A model generated the notes under the pieces. That model was given only the letters and a program-made list of their open reading frames with translations, was not told where the DNA came from and did not search any database. Positions 35,551 through 45,857 of a stretch of DNA of 64,000 nucleotides are shown one piece after another (the first letter of the stretch is position 1; each line of letters starts with the position of its first letter). This DNA is from Rhipidocladum racemiflorum (taxonomy: Eukaryota > Streptophyta > Magnoliopsida > Poales > Poaceae), in the NCBI GenBank assembly GCA_036346355.1, contig JAYEVF010000027.1:1736001-1800000 (forward strand), read 5' to 3'. The translations under genes and the position numbers were made by a program.

Positions 35551-35929
35551 ATCCACTCCATTACGCCCATTTTTACTTCACCATCGCCATAATATACCCT
35601 GAATTTCACTGGTTCCGACATCACTGCGACGACATAGACAAAATAAATTTATGCATCCCTACTAAAATGTAAAATCTGTACCGTAAATTGAACAACGATA
35701 ATTACCTATCGGGATATCGATACTATAATATTATAATAATATAGCGCACGTATAACATGGCTATTTTCTACTAATATGCAATGTTCAGAAAAATCGGCCG
35801 ATTAGCTAGTGATCGAAGCCCTAAATATTCCATTTTTTTCCTTACGGTCAAAAAACTAGGCATAACGATTAATCGGAATTAATCAGGTCTAACTAATATC
35901 ACTACTCTACATTAAACAACTAGAATCGC

Positions 35930-36070
35930 TAATCTAAATTTGCGCTACTCTAGATCGCTACTCTAAATTGCGCTACTCTAGATCGCTAATCTAAATTGCA
36001 CTACTCTAGATCGCTACTCTAAATTTCGCTACTCTAGATCGCTAATCTAAATTACATTACTCTAAATCAC
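35930..36070. repeat. About 31-bp minisatellite (GCTACTCTAGATC units)
   Basis: At least four units alternating GCTACTCTAGATCGCTAATC and GCTACTCTAGATCGCTACTC with TAAATT spacers, in the 5' flank of the MULE-C transposase. Confidence 0.85.
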
Positions 36071-36104
36071 TAAAAATATGAAATTAAACAAAGTTGCGAT
36101 GTTA

Positions 36105-36270
36105 CCTCCTCTTTTTTCTTCTTCTTCTCCTCCTCCTCCTCCTCCTCCTTCTTCTCCTCTCCTCCTCCTCCTTCCTCTCCCTCTCCCTCTCCTTCCTCTC
36201 CTTCCTCTCCTTCTCCCTCTCCTTCCTCTCCCTCTCCCTCTCCTTCTCCTTCTCCCTCTCTATCTTCTCT
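36105..36270. repeat. Polypyrimidine tract, MULE-C
   Basis: CTT/CTC/CCT runs of about 165 bp, equivalent in position to 7465-7605 of MULE-A. A short GC-rich stretch with GGCGGCGGCGG follows. Confidence 0.85.
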
Positions 36271-36339
36271 CTGGCATGGCGGCGAGCGGCGCTCTGTTTT
36301 TTGGGCGGCGGCGGCAGAGATCGATCTCGGGGGCCTTTT

Positions 36340-36647
36340 TTGACCGAGCCAATTTCGCCAAACGGTTCGGCGACAACCTATTTTCGCCAAATGGTATGGC
36401 GAAAATAGGGTATTCGCCATACCATTTGGCGAAAATAGCCTTGATACCCGTGTAACAGCTTAATTGCGGCGGTTAGGGTATTGTCGCCGAACCGTGTGGC
36501 GAAAATAGGGTATTCGCCACACGGTACGGCGAAAATAGGGTATTCGCCATACCGTTTGGCGACGGCATATTATTTTTGCAAATTTTTTATTCCGTATATT
36601 AAAAACGCAATTTGATTTAAAAAAAATATTATTTAAAAAAAAAATTC
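36340..36647. repeat. Right terminal inverted repeat of MULE-C
   Basis: Inverse complement of the left terminus, with several TTCGCC(N)9GGCGAA palindromes (for example around 36410-36435 and 36512-36565) and the outer AT-rich segment ending at the GCTCAGAAG duplication. Confidence 0.9.
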
Positions 36648-36656
36648 GCTCAGAAG

Positions 36657-37835
36657 TAATCAAGCGAACCATTCATCTTTGAATCAAAGGTATGCAAAAA
36701 TATCTTGGATAAATTTTCTTCCTCAAATTAACTGTTCTTTTCAGTGATTCTCCCTCTATGAAAGAGCCGATGGAACATTGTCTAAAGAAATAATATAGGT
36801 GCTTCTATGCTCTTCTTTTTAGTACAAGTTGCACAAATCTTGAAACAAGCAAAGGGGTAAGTAATCACCATCTACCCTTCATTCATACTTTAATAGTTGT
36901 GCAACTTTTAAAAGGAATAGCATAGAAGCACCTCTCAATAATATATTTTTTTACTTACATTCCTCGTGTTACTTTACAAAGACACATTTTTTCTGAGAAC
37001 ATGGGATCCGTTTCATTGTATAAAACACTTCCACCTTACAAAACAGCCCCTAACAAAATAGGACATTACACGATCATCCCTGGGACTACCATGAAAACCC
37101 TGGAAGCTTCTGGATCTTCCCCTCACGCCAATGTCAGAGATTACGAGCGCTGGAAGCAGCGGAAGATCGTCGACCCTCTCCTCCGACCGACTCTACTTGG
37201 GGTGACGCAGAAACAGAGCAATTTCACCATGATAGCTCGTACCTCCGTCTCAGCCCTCCAGGAGGTACCGGACGACTCACCAGTCGGATGTACAGAAATA
37301 GATATAGGCTTAGCTTAGGAGGTAGAAATAAATGGGCGAGGAGAAGGTGCTTGGCGATGGCAAGCCACTTCGGCTCCGGAGGTCCGGCACCGGCAGGTGA
37401 GTCGTCCGGCACCGGCAAGTGAAGGCCTCTTCTCGCCCGTCGCGAGGCCGCACTCGCTCGCCACGGCCGCCGCCGCCGCTGAGGCCGTAGACGCCGGTGC
37501 AGGTGGCGACAGCTTCTTCTTGGAGAGTCGGAGGAGAGTACGTCGTGGAAGTCCCTCGGCATCTCTGACCGCCTCGTCTTCGCCCTGCAGGGCACCGGCC
37601 TCGCGAGGCCTTCACTTGTCCAGGTATAGACTACGGATTTCTCCACTTAACTGCCTCTGGACGCTGCATGCTACGTGCTCGACGAAATGTCAGAGCTGGG
37701 AGCTCGTATGCATTCATTGCATTGTCTTATGCTTCAGCAGTTTAATTGCTAGATGTAACTACTAACTACAAGTCTGCAAGTTCTAGTCTTCTTAGAACTT
37801 GTATGAGTATGGTTTAGCCGTATGCATTCATTGCA
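36657..37835. other. Unassigned interval with a GC-rich patch
   Basis: AT-rich start, then a patch at 37080-37620 with higher GC and open frames of 100-140 aa on both strands, none with a recognised motif. The patch could be a decayed gene or 5' end of a hAT gene, since a hAT tail follows, but nothing proves this. Confidence 0.35.
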
Positions 37836-37844
37836 TTGTATAAG

Positions 37845-38024
37845 TCTACAAGCTTTTCAAAGTTGAAATTATTGAAAAACTATTTGAGGTCAACAATGTC
37901 ACACGAAAGGTTAAATAGTTTAGCTACTTTATGCATAGAAAAGGCTATGTTGGATCATATTGATATGGATAGTATTATCAATGATTTTGCATGTAGAAAT
38001 GTAAGAAGAAATTGTTTTATATGA
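37845..38024 (+). pseudogene. hAT transposase C-terminal dimerisation fragment
   Basis: The translation reads SFSKLKLLKNYLRSTMSHER followed by LNSLATLCIEKAML and SIINDFACRNVRR, stopping at 38024. SFSKLKLIKxxLRSTMxxxRLxxLA is the classic C-terminal dimerisation region of hAT-family transposases, typical of the plant TTF-type group. The upstream DDE-like part is not visible within 1 kb, although a GT/AG-rich stretch precedes it. The reading frame is open for 60 residues, which suggests limited decay of this exon. Confidence 0.75.
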
Positions 38025-38201
38025 TTATTATACTTTGATGGGCTTGTTTGTTTGCATTTCTAGGTGAAACATAATGGCTTTCCTTAATCGTTATTGGCCG
38101 AAGTGATCTTTTCATCAAGTCCCAAATGTGATCTTCTATACAAATAATATTTCCTTCTTCCATAGATCATAGTTCCTGTTGTCTTTAAATTATTGAACAT
38201 G

Positions 38202-38202
<1 letters not shown>

Positions 38203-38270
<68 letters not shown>
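38203..38270. repeat. (TA)n microsatellite left of Micron-like MITE
   Basis: About 34 TA units, directly abutting the element at 38271. Confidence 0.95.
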
Positions 38271-38272
<2 letters not shown>

Positions 38273-38681
38273 ATGACGGAATGGGACACCATGGTGCCTG
38301 GGCACCATGATTTTAAATGCGTTAATTCAAGCCAAATTCGGATATATTTTTTAAAATTTTCAATTTTAGGGTATATACCCATCTATAAAAATTCAAATGA
38401 AACACATACATTTAAAAAAATATACTCGAATTTGAAGATTTGAATGAATTTAGATTACATACTTTGCTGATTTATATGTATGATCAACACATACCTACAA
38501 TCAAACTATCATCAAAAAATGAAACTTTAGTTTGAATTTCAGTTCAAACTTGTTTGAACTAGTTAGTAAACTTGTTAATCTCAACATCCTAAAATTTTTA
38601 AAAAAATTTGCATCCAAATAAATAGGAAAAATACCCGTTTTGGACCTTGGTGCCTAGACACCATGGTGCCCCAGGTAATTA

Positions 38682-38684
<3 letters not shown>
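38271..38684. mobile_element. Micron-like MITE inserted in a TA microsatellite
   Basis: Both flanks are (TA)n runs. Inner termini form an inverted repeat: GGGACACCATGGTGCC on the left and, inverse complement, GGGGCACCATGGTGTC on the right, each followed by a second GCACCA copy. The length is about 410 bp, AT-rich, no ORF. Micron elements of rice are known to sit inside TA microsatellites; the assignment rests on that arrangement, not on sequence comparison. Confidence 0.65.

Positions 38685-38725
<41 letters not shown>
38685..38725. repeat. (TA)n microsatellite right of Micron-like MITE
   Basis: About 20 TA units. Confidence 0.95.
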
Positions 38726-38728
<3 letters not shown>

Positions 38729-38729
38729 G

Positions 38730-39355
38730 TTATATGTTTTTTAGACTATAGGACCTCCACTTTTGACTTTGCCCTAGGGCCCCCAAAATGTTTGAAACGG
38801 CCCTGTCCCCTGAAGCCCTATGCGGCACCAAGAGGGAGCCAGAACAGTCAAGCGTCCCAGCAGGCATAAGGCCACCCGTCAAATAGAAAGGACGGTACCA
38901 TCCAAATGCAAGTAGTCCTGACAAAAACATCTAGTGCACTAAGAGCAAGACAAACCAAAAGCTACAGAGATCAAGACAAAATGGTGGCAATGTAGAATAG
39001 GAAAAGGCTGACACTATCGATTGACACAAAAAGAGTTAAAAGACCTATCAATTCTTCAATTTTGGGTCTAGATGAGAGGGATTTGTATCATCTGCCTTTC
39101 CGCTTCTCTGCCGTTGACCTCACAGATCACTGTAGCTACAGTGATCTACAGTACTTTGAACATGGGAAGTGGTGTTGCTTGATGTTATTGTTTGCTACAA
39201 CACCAATGCTACAATGTTTTTGCTACAGTAACATCGCTATGGTTCTCTACCGTTGTACTTAGAGATCACCGTGCACCTGTCTTTGCGGTAGAAAAGGCTA
39301 GAGATGAGCGTCTAGACGAGAGATGGCCAAGTCCTTTTCTGACAGAAAACACTAA
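38730..39355. other. Unassigned interval
   Basis: Mixed-composition DNA with no gene recognised. Contains a perfect 24-bp palindrome at 39124-39147. Confidence 0.4.
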
Positions 39356-39616
39356 GAGTGTGTTTGGTTGGATGTACAAGGCTGAATGGGATGGGATGGT
39401 ACAGGATGGATGGGATGGTACCGATCGGTCTTGTACCAATCGGTTCAGCCGAATTCGCCGTATCAAACGATACAGCATCTTCAAGGAATATTCTAGGAAT
39501 TTGTACCATCTCATCCCGTACCAAATAGTTCCGTTCAGTCAACCAAACGCATGAACGAGATTAAATCCTGTACGGAACGGTTCGGTTCAACCTGATATAG
39601 CGAACCAAACGCACCC
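39356..39616. mobile_element. Tourist-like MITE (PIF/Harbinger)
   Basis: The left end is GAGTGTGTTTGGTTGGA and the right end, inverse complement, GGGTGCGTTTGGTTCGC. The 3-bp duplication TAA flanks both (39353-39355 and 39617-39619). 261 bp, no ORF. GTTTGG termini and TAA target site are typical of Tourist elements. Confidence 0.85.
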
Positions 39617-39619
39617 TAA

Positions 39620-41170
39620 AGCCCCTACTTTATCGACCTGAGCAAGGGCAAAGGAGACATTTTCCTAGATTGGACTTCTGGCTCCGATGGTGTGTACAGT
39701 ATAGAGATATGGCCAAAGGAGCAAGAAGGTCTTTTGACACTGCATAGCTAGCTCTATATAAGGGGTACTAGAACAGCAAGCGCGGCGTACGCCGCGCGTA
39801 TACGAAAAACGGAAAAATATTAGAGGTTGAGTTGGGGGGCAAAAGTCGATAAATAAAGATGCACACGTATTTCTGTTCACGAAAATATTTTTTTCGGAAA
39901 AAACGGAGAAAGGACATAAACGTAAGAAGCGAGGACCTATTTGTTATATTTTTGGACCTGATCGCTATCCCAAAAAATTAGAAAAGTGCTCGCTCGCGAT
40001 TCGTATTTAACGGGGGCCTTTTTTCGTAAAGTAACGAACGGGGGACCTTAACGCAATCTGGGAAAATATTTCTTTCAATTACAAAAAATTGCAAAGGACA
40101 TTTTCTTAAATTCGCAGGGATCTATACGTAATTCGGAGAAACGGAGGGACTTTTTCGCAAAATCGCCGGATGGACACGTGGCTGTGGTCTCTTTGCGTGA
40201 AAACTACGAGAAAAATAGGCTGGAGATTACGTATACACTATAGCCTCATGCAAGAATAAATATAATGCTGCTACACATTCAAAAATTTTCGACTCTAGTC
40301 CTTCCCCTTTCAACTCTTGGAAAGGGTAGCACACCTGAGGTTGCCCCTAAATTCGTTGGCACCCTAAATTTGCTCCTAAATTCGTTGGCACCCTAAATTT
40401 GCTGGGCATCCCTACAAGCTACAACATTCTTAGTATTGTTTTTCATAATTTGAATCATCAATTTCACGTGTAATCGGATTTTGGTCTTCCAATTATAGTG
40501 TAGTAGGAATTTCAGTTTCCAAATAGGTATCCTGCGATTTTCGAAATCCAAATATGGTGGTATTTTTCCTAAATACGACCAAAGTTGTATTTTTTAAATT
40601 TATTTTATATTTTATATTTCAATTTTTCCGTTAAATTTGTGTTTTAAAGCTCAGTATGTTTTTTTTAATTGCTTCTCTTGTCTAAAAATGCGCCCGTCTT
40701 TTCTAGTGGGGCCAGGCGATCAACGATTTGTCGGACGAATCAAACGACGAGAACAGATCAAGTGTAAAATTTTGTTATTTTTGTATACCTGTGTATAAAT
40801 TTAGAAAACTTCACAAAAATATGACTATTATCTAATATGCATCATACTCAATATATATTATTTTATATTTTTTAGCTTAATATTTTTCATTTAAAAAGTG
40901 TTCTAAAGTATAAACTGAACCAAAAACTTTCATAAAAAATATTAAAATAATATATGTTCAATCTAGTGTATATTAAATAATATTAATATTTTTTTAAATT
41001 TATACGCAGATATATAAAAATAACAAAATTTTAACTAGATCTGTTTCTGACCGTCGAATTCTCATCCGATGGCACGCAGGGGGCATTGGACGGGGGCGCG
41101 TCCGACGGGCGTTGGACCGCCCTACTTCCTTTCCAGTGTGTGTTAGATAGAACTCTTTCCAGTTTCCACT

Positions 41171-41211
<41 letters not shown>

Positions 41212-42259
41212 AGAGGGGAGATTAACGGGGGGATGGACGCGAGGCACCAAGAGCAGAGAGGGAGGGAGCCAACTACCATGGGAGCACGAGCAATGAGAAG
41301 CGACAAGAGCGGGAAGGAAGCTCGAGGAGGAGGAGGGGGTGAACCAACTACGTATGAAGTATGTGTCATATTTGACTAACTTTATGGGATCGATTGAATT
41401 TAATGGGTTTAGGAACCTCAGGAGGTAAGTCTTTGTTTCGGAGTAGATCATCAATTGCAACATCTTTGAGGTTTTGCAGTCCCAGTTGCTCTTCATTCTC
41501 TGAAGATTTTTTTTTCGATTTGAGGAAGCTTGCGCTTCGATCGATCTGCTGATTTGGAAATCAGTGGGAATCCTCTCTAATTTGCTTTTATCTTCTCATT
41601 TGATCAATTTTTCCATGTCGAGGTCCTCTTCATAAACGGATGGACCATACCATGTTCAAGTTCAAATAATCTTGGTTAGATCCAATTGAATTTTATCCTA
41701 GGTGAATTAGGAGGCGAGTTCGAACACCCAACAAGGTCAGTAATCTCGAACAAGTTTTTTTTTGAGTTGTGTTGCTCTGAACTCTGTACATGAAGGCACG
41801 CCGAGCACTCGATTCGACAAGCGAGTTCATTTAATGAATCTTAGGATGACAAAGCCTATTTCATGGCAGGTGATCATATTTTTTACTCAGATGTGCTTCT
41901 CTTTTTGTCTTACTTTTTGTATATTTGTGCAAAATTAAGGATAAAAATGAGACATGTTTGTGACTCCAAATGCATTGGCAATGGTGTGCGCTGCACATGT
42001 CTACTTTTGGTCTAATGTTGGAGTTAGTCTGAAATGGCAAATCTTAATTTAGATATTGTGTGGTACATTGCTTGGTGCATAATAAAAACAAATTTGTTGG
42101 ATCAGATTTTACGTTGCAATGCTTCATTTCTAGCTCCTTTTCACCTCTGGAGGCATTGCATACACTTGAAGCACACTAACCTCTAATTCTCTGCATTGCT
42201 TCACACATTGTTTCATTGAGATTATGGTTCATGGATGTTTGGTCCGTTTGGACTTTGGA
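39620..42259. other. Intergenic region, possible distal 5' part of the DUF4220 locus
   Basis: AT-rich DNA. Contains a 27-30 bp tandem duplication near 40346-40403 (CCTAAATTCGTTGGCACC). A GC-rich patch surrounds the (GA)n repeat at 41050-41340, and GAGGTAAGT near 41421 could be a splice donor. No coding sequence is recognised. If host sequence runs through the Ty3/gypsy insertion to 49280, this could be promoter and 5' UTR, but this is speculative. Confidence 0.35.
41173..41210. repeat. (GA)n microsatellite
   Basis: About 19 GA units. Confidence 0.95.
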
Positions 42260-42264
42260 CAAGG

Positions 42265-42794
42265 TGATACGGGTGCGACCGAGAATAGGCCCGTGTTCCC
42301 GGCTGCTGGCCGCAGCTAGTCTGGGAGGGCGCCGTGGACGGATCGTGAGTAGCGATATCTGGTTGTACGGAACCACCCGGTAGGTTATCGGCAGCGGCGC
42401 TGAGGTTGTATTTGGTGGCAACAAAACGTGCCTTTTCTCTTCTCATTCTCCCCCTTTTATTCATGTGCCAGGATGATTACAAATGCCCTCAATCTGGCTA
42501 TTATTTGGAAAGAATCCCATACTTAACTAATCCAGCAACTAATTGCCTAAGGAATAGGAAAGCAAGATATGCAGGCTAACAAATAGGAAGGGAATATCAA
42601 CTAATTGCCTAAGGAATAGGAAAGCAAGATATGCAAGCTAACAAATAGGAAGGAAATAATGGGCAGCATAATAGGAAGGAAATAACTAGCAGCATCTCTG
42701 CCCTTGGCCCTATGCGCCTGGATTTCTGCTGCTGCTGCCTTGGCCCACATTGTTCCGGCGCCTGTAGTACACCCGATCTGCTACATCTCTAACA
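42265..42794 (-). repeat. 3' LTR of the Ty3/gypsy element
   Basis: 530 bp, TG...CA. Contains an internal direct duplication of about 60 bp (CTAATTGCCTAAGGAATAGG units near 42540 and 42602) also present in the other LTR. Confidence 0.95.
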
Positions 42795-44449
42795 ATACCC
42801 CCCCTCCACAATCAGCTTGTCCTCAAGCTGAAAGTCGGGAAAGGATTGTCTGAAGGTGAGGGCGTCGTGCCAAGTGGCCGCTTCCGGAGGTTCACCCGCC
42901 CAGTGAACCAGGAACTGACGACACCCCCGGATGAACCGTTGGGCCAGCACCTTGAGAGGGGTTGCGACGTCTGCCACCGGGGAAGGTGAAGAGTTGTCTT
43001 CCGGCAAGGGTGGAATGTGAACCGGCGGAGTGCCGCGGAAAGGCTTCAGCATAGACACATGAAAGACGTCATGAATTCTGGCCGCCTCTGGCAGAGCCAA
43101 ACGGTAGGCAACCTCGCCGATTCGAGCCACCACCTGGTACGGGCCGAAGTATCCGGGGGAGAGCTTGTGCTGTGGGGCGGCACGCATAGAAAGTTGGCGG
43201 TGCTTCTGCAGCTTGAGCCATGCCCAATCCCCAATCGCAAATGAGACCTCCCGATGATGACGATCGTGCTGTTGTTTCATACGGTTCTGGGCAGTCAAGA
43301 GGTGTTGGCGAGCACGGGCTAGGAGAGCATCCCGATCCACCAATGTACAGTCCACCGCGTCGACGGAGGTGGCCCACTGGCAATAAGGTACTAGTGGTGG
43401 TGCTGGCCTGCCGTAGACCAACTCGAATGGTGTCATGCGAAGGGCGGAGTGGTAGGATGTGTTGTAGCAGAACTCCGCCCACGGAAGCCACCTCGCCCAT
43501 GACGACGGCTTGTCCGTGGCAAGGCATCGGAGATACATCTCAATCGTACGGTTCACCACCTCCGTTTGTCCGTCCGTCTGGGGATGATATGCGGACGATG
43601 TGAGAAGCTTGGTACCACAGCGCGCTGGAAGAGGTCCTGCCAAAACGTGCTGAGGAAAACTGGGTCACGGTCCGAAACAATTGTTTCGGGCATGCCATGG
43701 AGCCGGACAATCTGATCAAAGCACAAGTCTGCGACAATCGGCGCGGTGTATGGCCGCTTCAGAGCTAAAAAGTGGGCGTATTTGGAGAGGCGATCCACCA
43801 CCACCAACATGGCCGTTTTGCCTTGTGACTTGGGTAGACTCACGACGAAGTCCATGGACACATCGGTCCAGATGTGGTGCGGAATGGGCAGGGGTTGGAG
43901 AAGGCCCCCTGGCACCAGCGTGCTCGCCTTATTTTGTTGGCAGACACTGCATTGCCCCACGTAGTCCTCCACTGTCTTGCGCATGTGAGCCCAATAGAAT
44001 TGTTGTTTCACCCGATGAAAGGTCTTGGCGACGCCCTCATGTGTGAGGTCATGGACCGAAGCCACCACTTGAGCATGCAAGGGTGACCCTGCGGGCATGA
44101 AAAGACGGCCATCCCGGAAGAGGAGGCCATCACGGACGGCCCACGTTGGGGATGGAGTTGCCGTGCGGTCGGCCACTGCTGTTGCAGACTGGTCGTCGTC
44201 TGGCTCCTGTGGCGCGGACGCCGTGCCCTCGCCTGGCTCCTGTGGCGCGGACGCCGTGCCCTGCAGGTGCGCGCAGCGCTGCTGCACGTCCGGATCCCCT
44301 CGCAGAGCCTCCTCCCACTGCAGGCGCGCCGACGGGCCTGGAGCGGAGAGCGCCAAGCAGGCTGCCGGGGCTTCGTAGAGACGCGAAAGAGCGTCAGCCG
44401 CTCGATTACACCGGCCCGGCCGGTATTCCACCATAAAATCGAAGCCCAT
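42789..44449 (-). pseudogene. Integrase and chromodomain part of pol
   Basis: Two frames. The first (44449-43553) has the end of RNase H (GFDFMVEYRPG, ADALSR), then the zinc-binding HDLTHEGVAKTFHRV with CSVCQQNK. The catalytic Asp motifs WTDVSMDFV and VSDRDP follow. A frameshift near 43618 moves to the second frame (43643-42789), with AYHPQTDGQTEVVNR (catalytic Glu), the GDWAWLKL and HDVFHVSMLK motifs of the integrase C-terminus, and a chromodomain-like end (FLVHWAGEPPEAATW). Integrase inserts element cDNA; the chromodomain biases target chromatin. The frameshift lies between the second Asp and the Glu, so this copy cannot make intact integrase. Confidence 0.9.
42795..42807 (-). promoter_or_regulatory. 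Polypurine tract of the Ty3/gypsy element
   Basis: Minus strand GGAGGGGGGGTAT immediately before the 3' LTR. It overlaps the end of the pol frame. Confidence 0.88.
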
Positions 44450-45857
44450 CAGCTTGCTAAGCCAATGCTGCTGTGGCGGGTGATTAATGCTTGCTCGAGG
44501 AGGTACTTGAGGCTCGCATGATCAGTGCGGACAATGAAGGGGCGCCCCCATAGGTACGGCCTCCAGTGCCGGATTGCCTTCGAAAGGCCGATGAGCTCGC
44601 GCTCGTAGGCGGCCAACTTGGCATGGCGATCTGCCAACCGACGACTGTAGAAGGCAACCGGGTGGCCCTCCTGTTGAAGCACCGCGCCAATGCCTATGCC
44701 CGAGGCATCGCACTCAATCACGAAGGTGGAGTCGAAGTCAGGAAGATGTAGAACTGGGGCTGCGATTAGTGCCTCGTAGTCTTTGAAGGCGCGTTCGCCT
44801 CGGCTGTCCACTTGAACTCTTGCCGGCGGAGCAGATTGGTTAAGGGCTCGGCGATAGTTGCGTAGTGGCGGATGAAGCGCCTGTAGTAGCCCGCGAGCCC
44901 CAAAAAACTCCGCACGCCGGGTACTGATATCGGCGGTGGCCACCTTGCCACGTCATGCACCTTATTGGGGTTGGCGGCCACCCCTTCTCCTGAAATGATG
45001 TGCCCCAAATAGCTCACGGTGCCTTGAACAAAGGCACATTTGGAGCGCTTCAAGTGCAGCGCATGATGGCGAAGTTGCTCCATGACCATGCGCAGGTGGT
45101 GAAGATGCTCGCCGCAGGATTTGCTGTACACCAGTATATCATCAAAGAAAACAAGAACAAACTTTCGGAGGAAAGGGGCGAGGACCTCGTTCATGAGGGC
45201 TTGAAAAGTGGATGGGGCGTTACATAGCCCAAAAGCTATCACCATGAACTCATAATGGCCATGATGTGTGCGAAACGCCATCTTCTCAACATCTTCTGGG
45301 TTCATCCTGACTTGATGGTACCCGGAGCGAAGATCCAGTTTGGAGAAGAACTGAGTGCCGTGCAGTTCATCCATGAGTTCCTCCACTACCGGAATAGGGA
45401 ACTTGTCCTTTACTGTCCTGACGTTGAGCTCACGATAATCAACGCAGAAACGCCATGTACCATCTTCCTTCTTGACTAGCAGTACGGGCGATGAGAACGG
45501 TGAGCGGCTGGGGCGAATGATGCCTTGGGAAAGCATCTCCTCGCATTGCCGTTCAATTTCATCATTTTGCCGGTACGAGTACCTGTATGGTCGCACTACC
45601 ACAGGGTTGGTACCATCCTTTAAGCAAATGCGATGGTCGCATGCACGTGAAGGCGGCAGCCCCCTTGGTTCTTGGAATAGGTCCTCGTATGCGGCCAGGA
45701 GGGTGGCAGAGTCATCTTCTTCCTCCCCTGCGGCCAGCATAAGTACCCGCGGTTCGGGTACCCGGCCAATGCCATGAAGGTCTACTGCGCGCCTGCATCG
45801 AAGGACATGTGCAAGGAATCGAAGTTCCAGTTGATGTCGCCAAGCCCTTGCAACCAT
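44450..45857 (-). pseudogene. Reverse transcriptase and RNase H part of pol
   Basis: The reverse transcriptase frame (45857-44797) shows GIIRPSRSPFSSPVLLVKK, FCVDYRELN, FSKLDLRSGYHQ, AFGLCNAPSTFQ and the catalytic FDDILVYS, then SFLGLAGYYRRFI. After a one-base frameshift near 44797 the RNase H frame continues with VIECDASGIGIGAVL, ERELIGLSKAIRHWRPYL and RTDHASLKYLL, with another shift near 44470. Typical Ty3/gypsy polymerase; catalytic residues are present but the polyprotein is interrupted. Confidence 0.93.

Larger units (their letters stand above)
29478..36647 (-). mobile_element. MULE-C, complete Mutator-like element
   Basis: Both ends start GAATTTTTTTTT inward. The 9-bp duplication GCTCAGAAG flanks exactly (29469-29477 and 36648-36656). 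Terminal inverted repeats are about 300 bp. Genes on the minus strand in order: MuDR-type transposase, PMD, GRF zinc-finger protein, all broken. Length 7170 bp. Tandem repeats lie between the last gene and the left terminus, and a minisatellite plus polypyrimidine tract between the right terminus and the transposase. Confidence 0.93.

Noticed and set aside
43553..44449. Plus-strand ORFs opposite gag and pol (for example 44097-44378, 46921-47313)
   Set aside because: They are antisense shadows of the Ty3/gypsy coding region.
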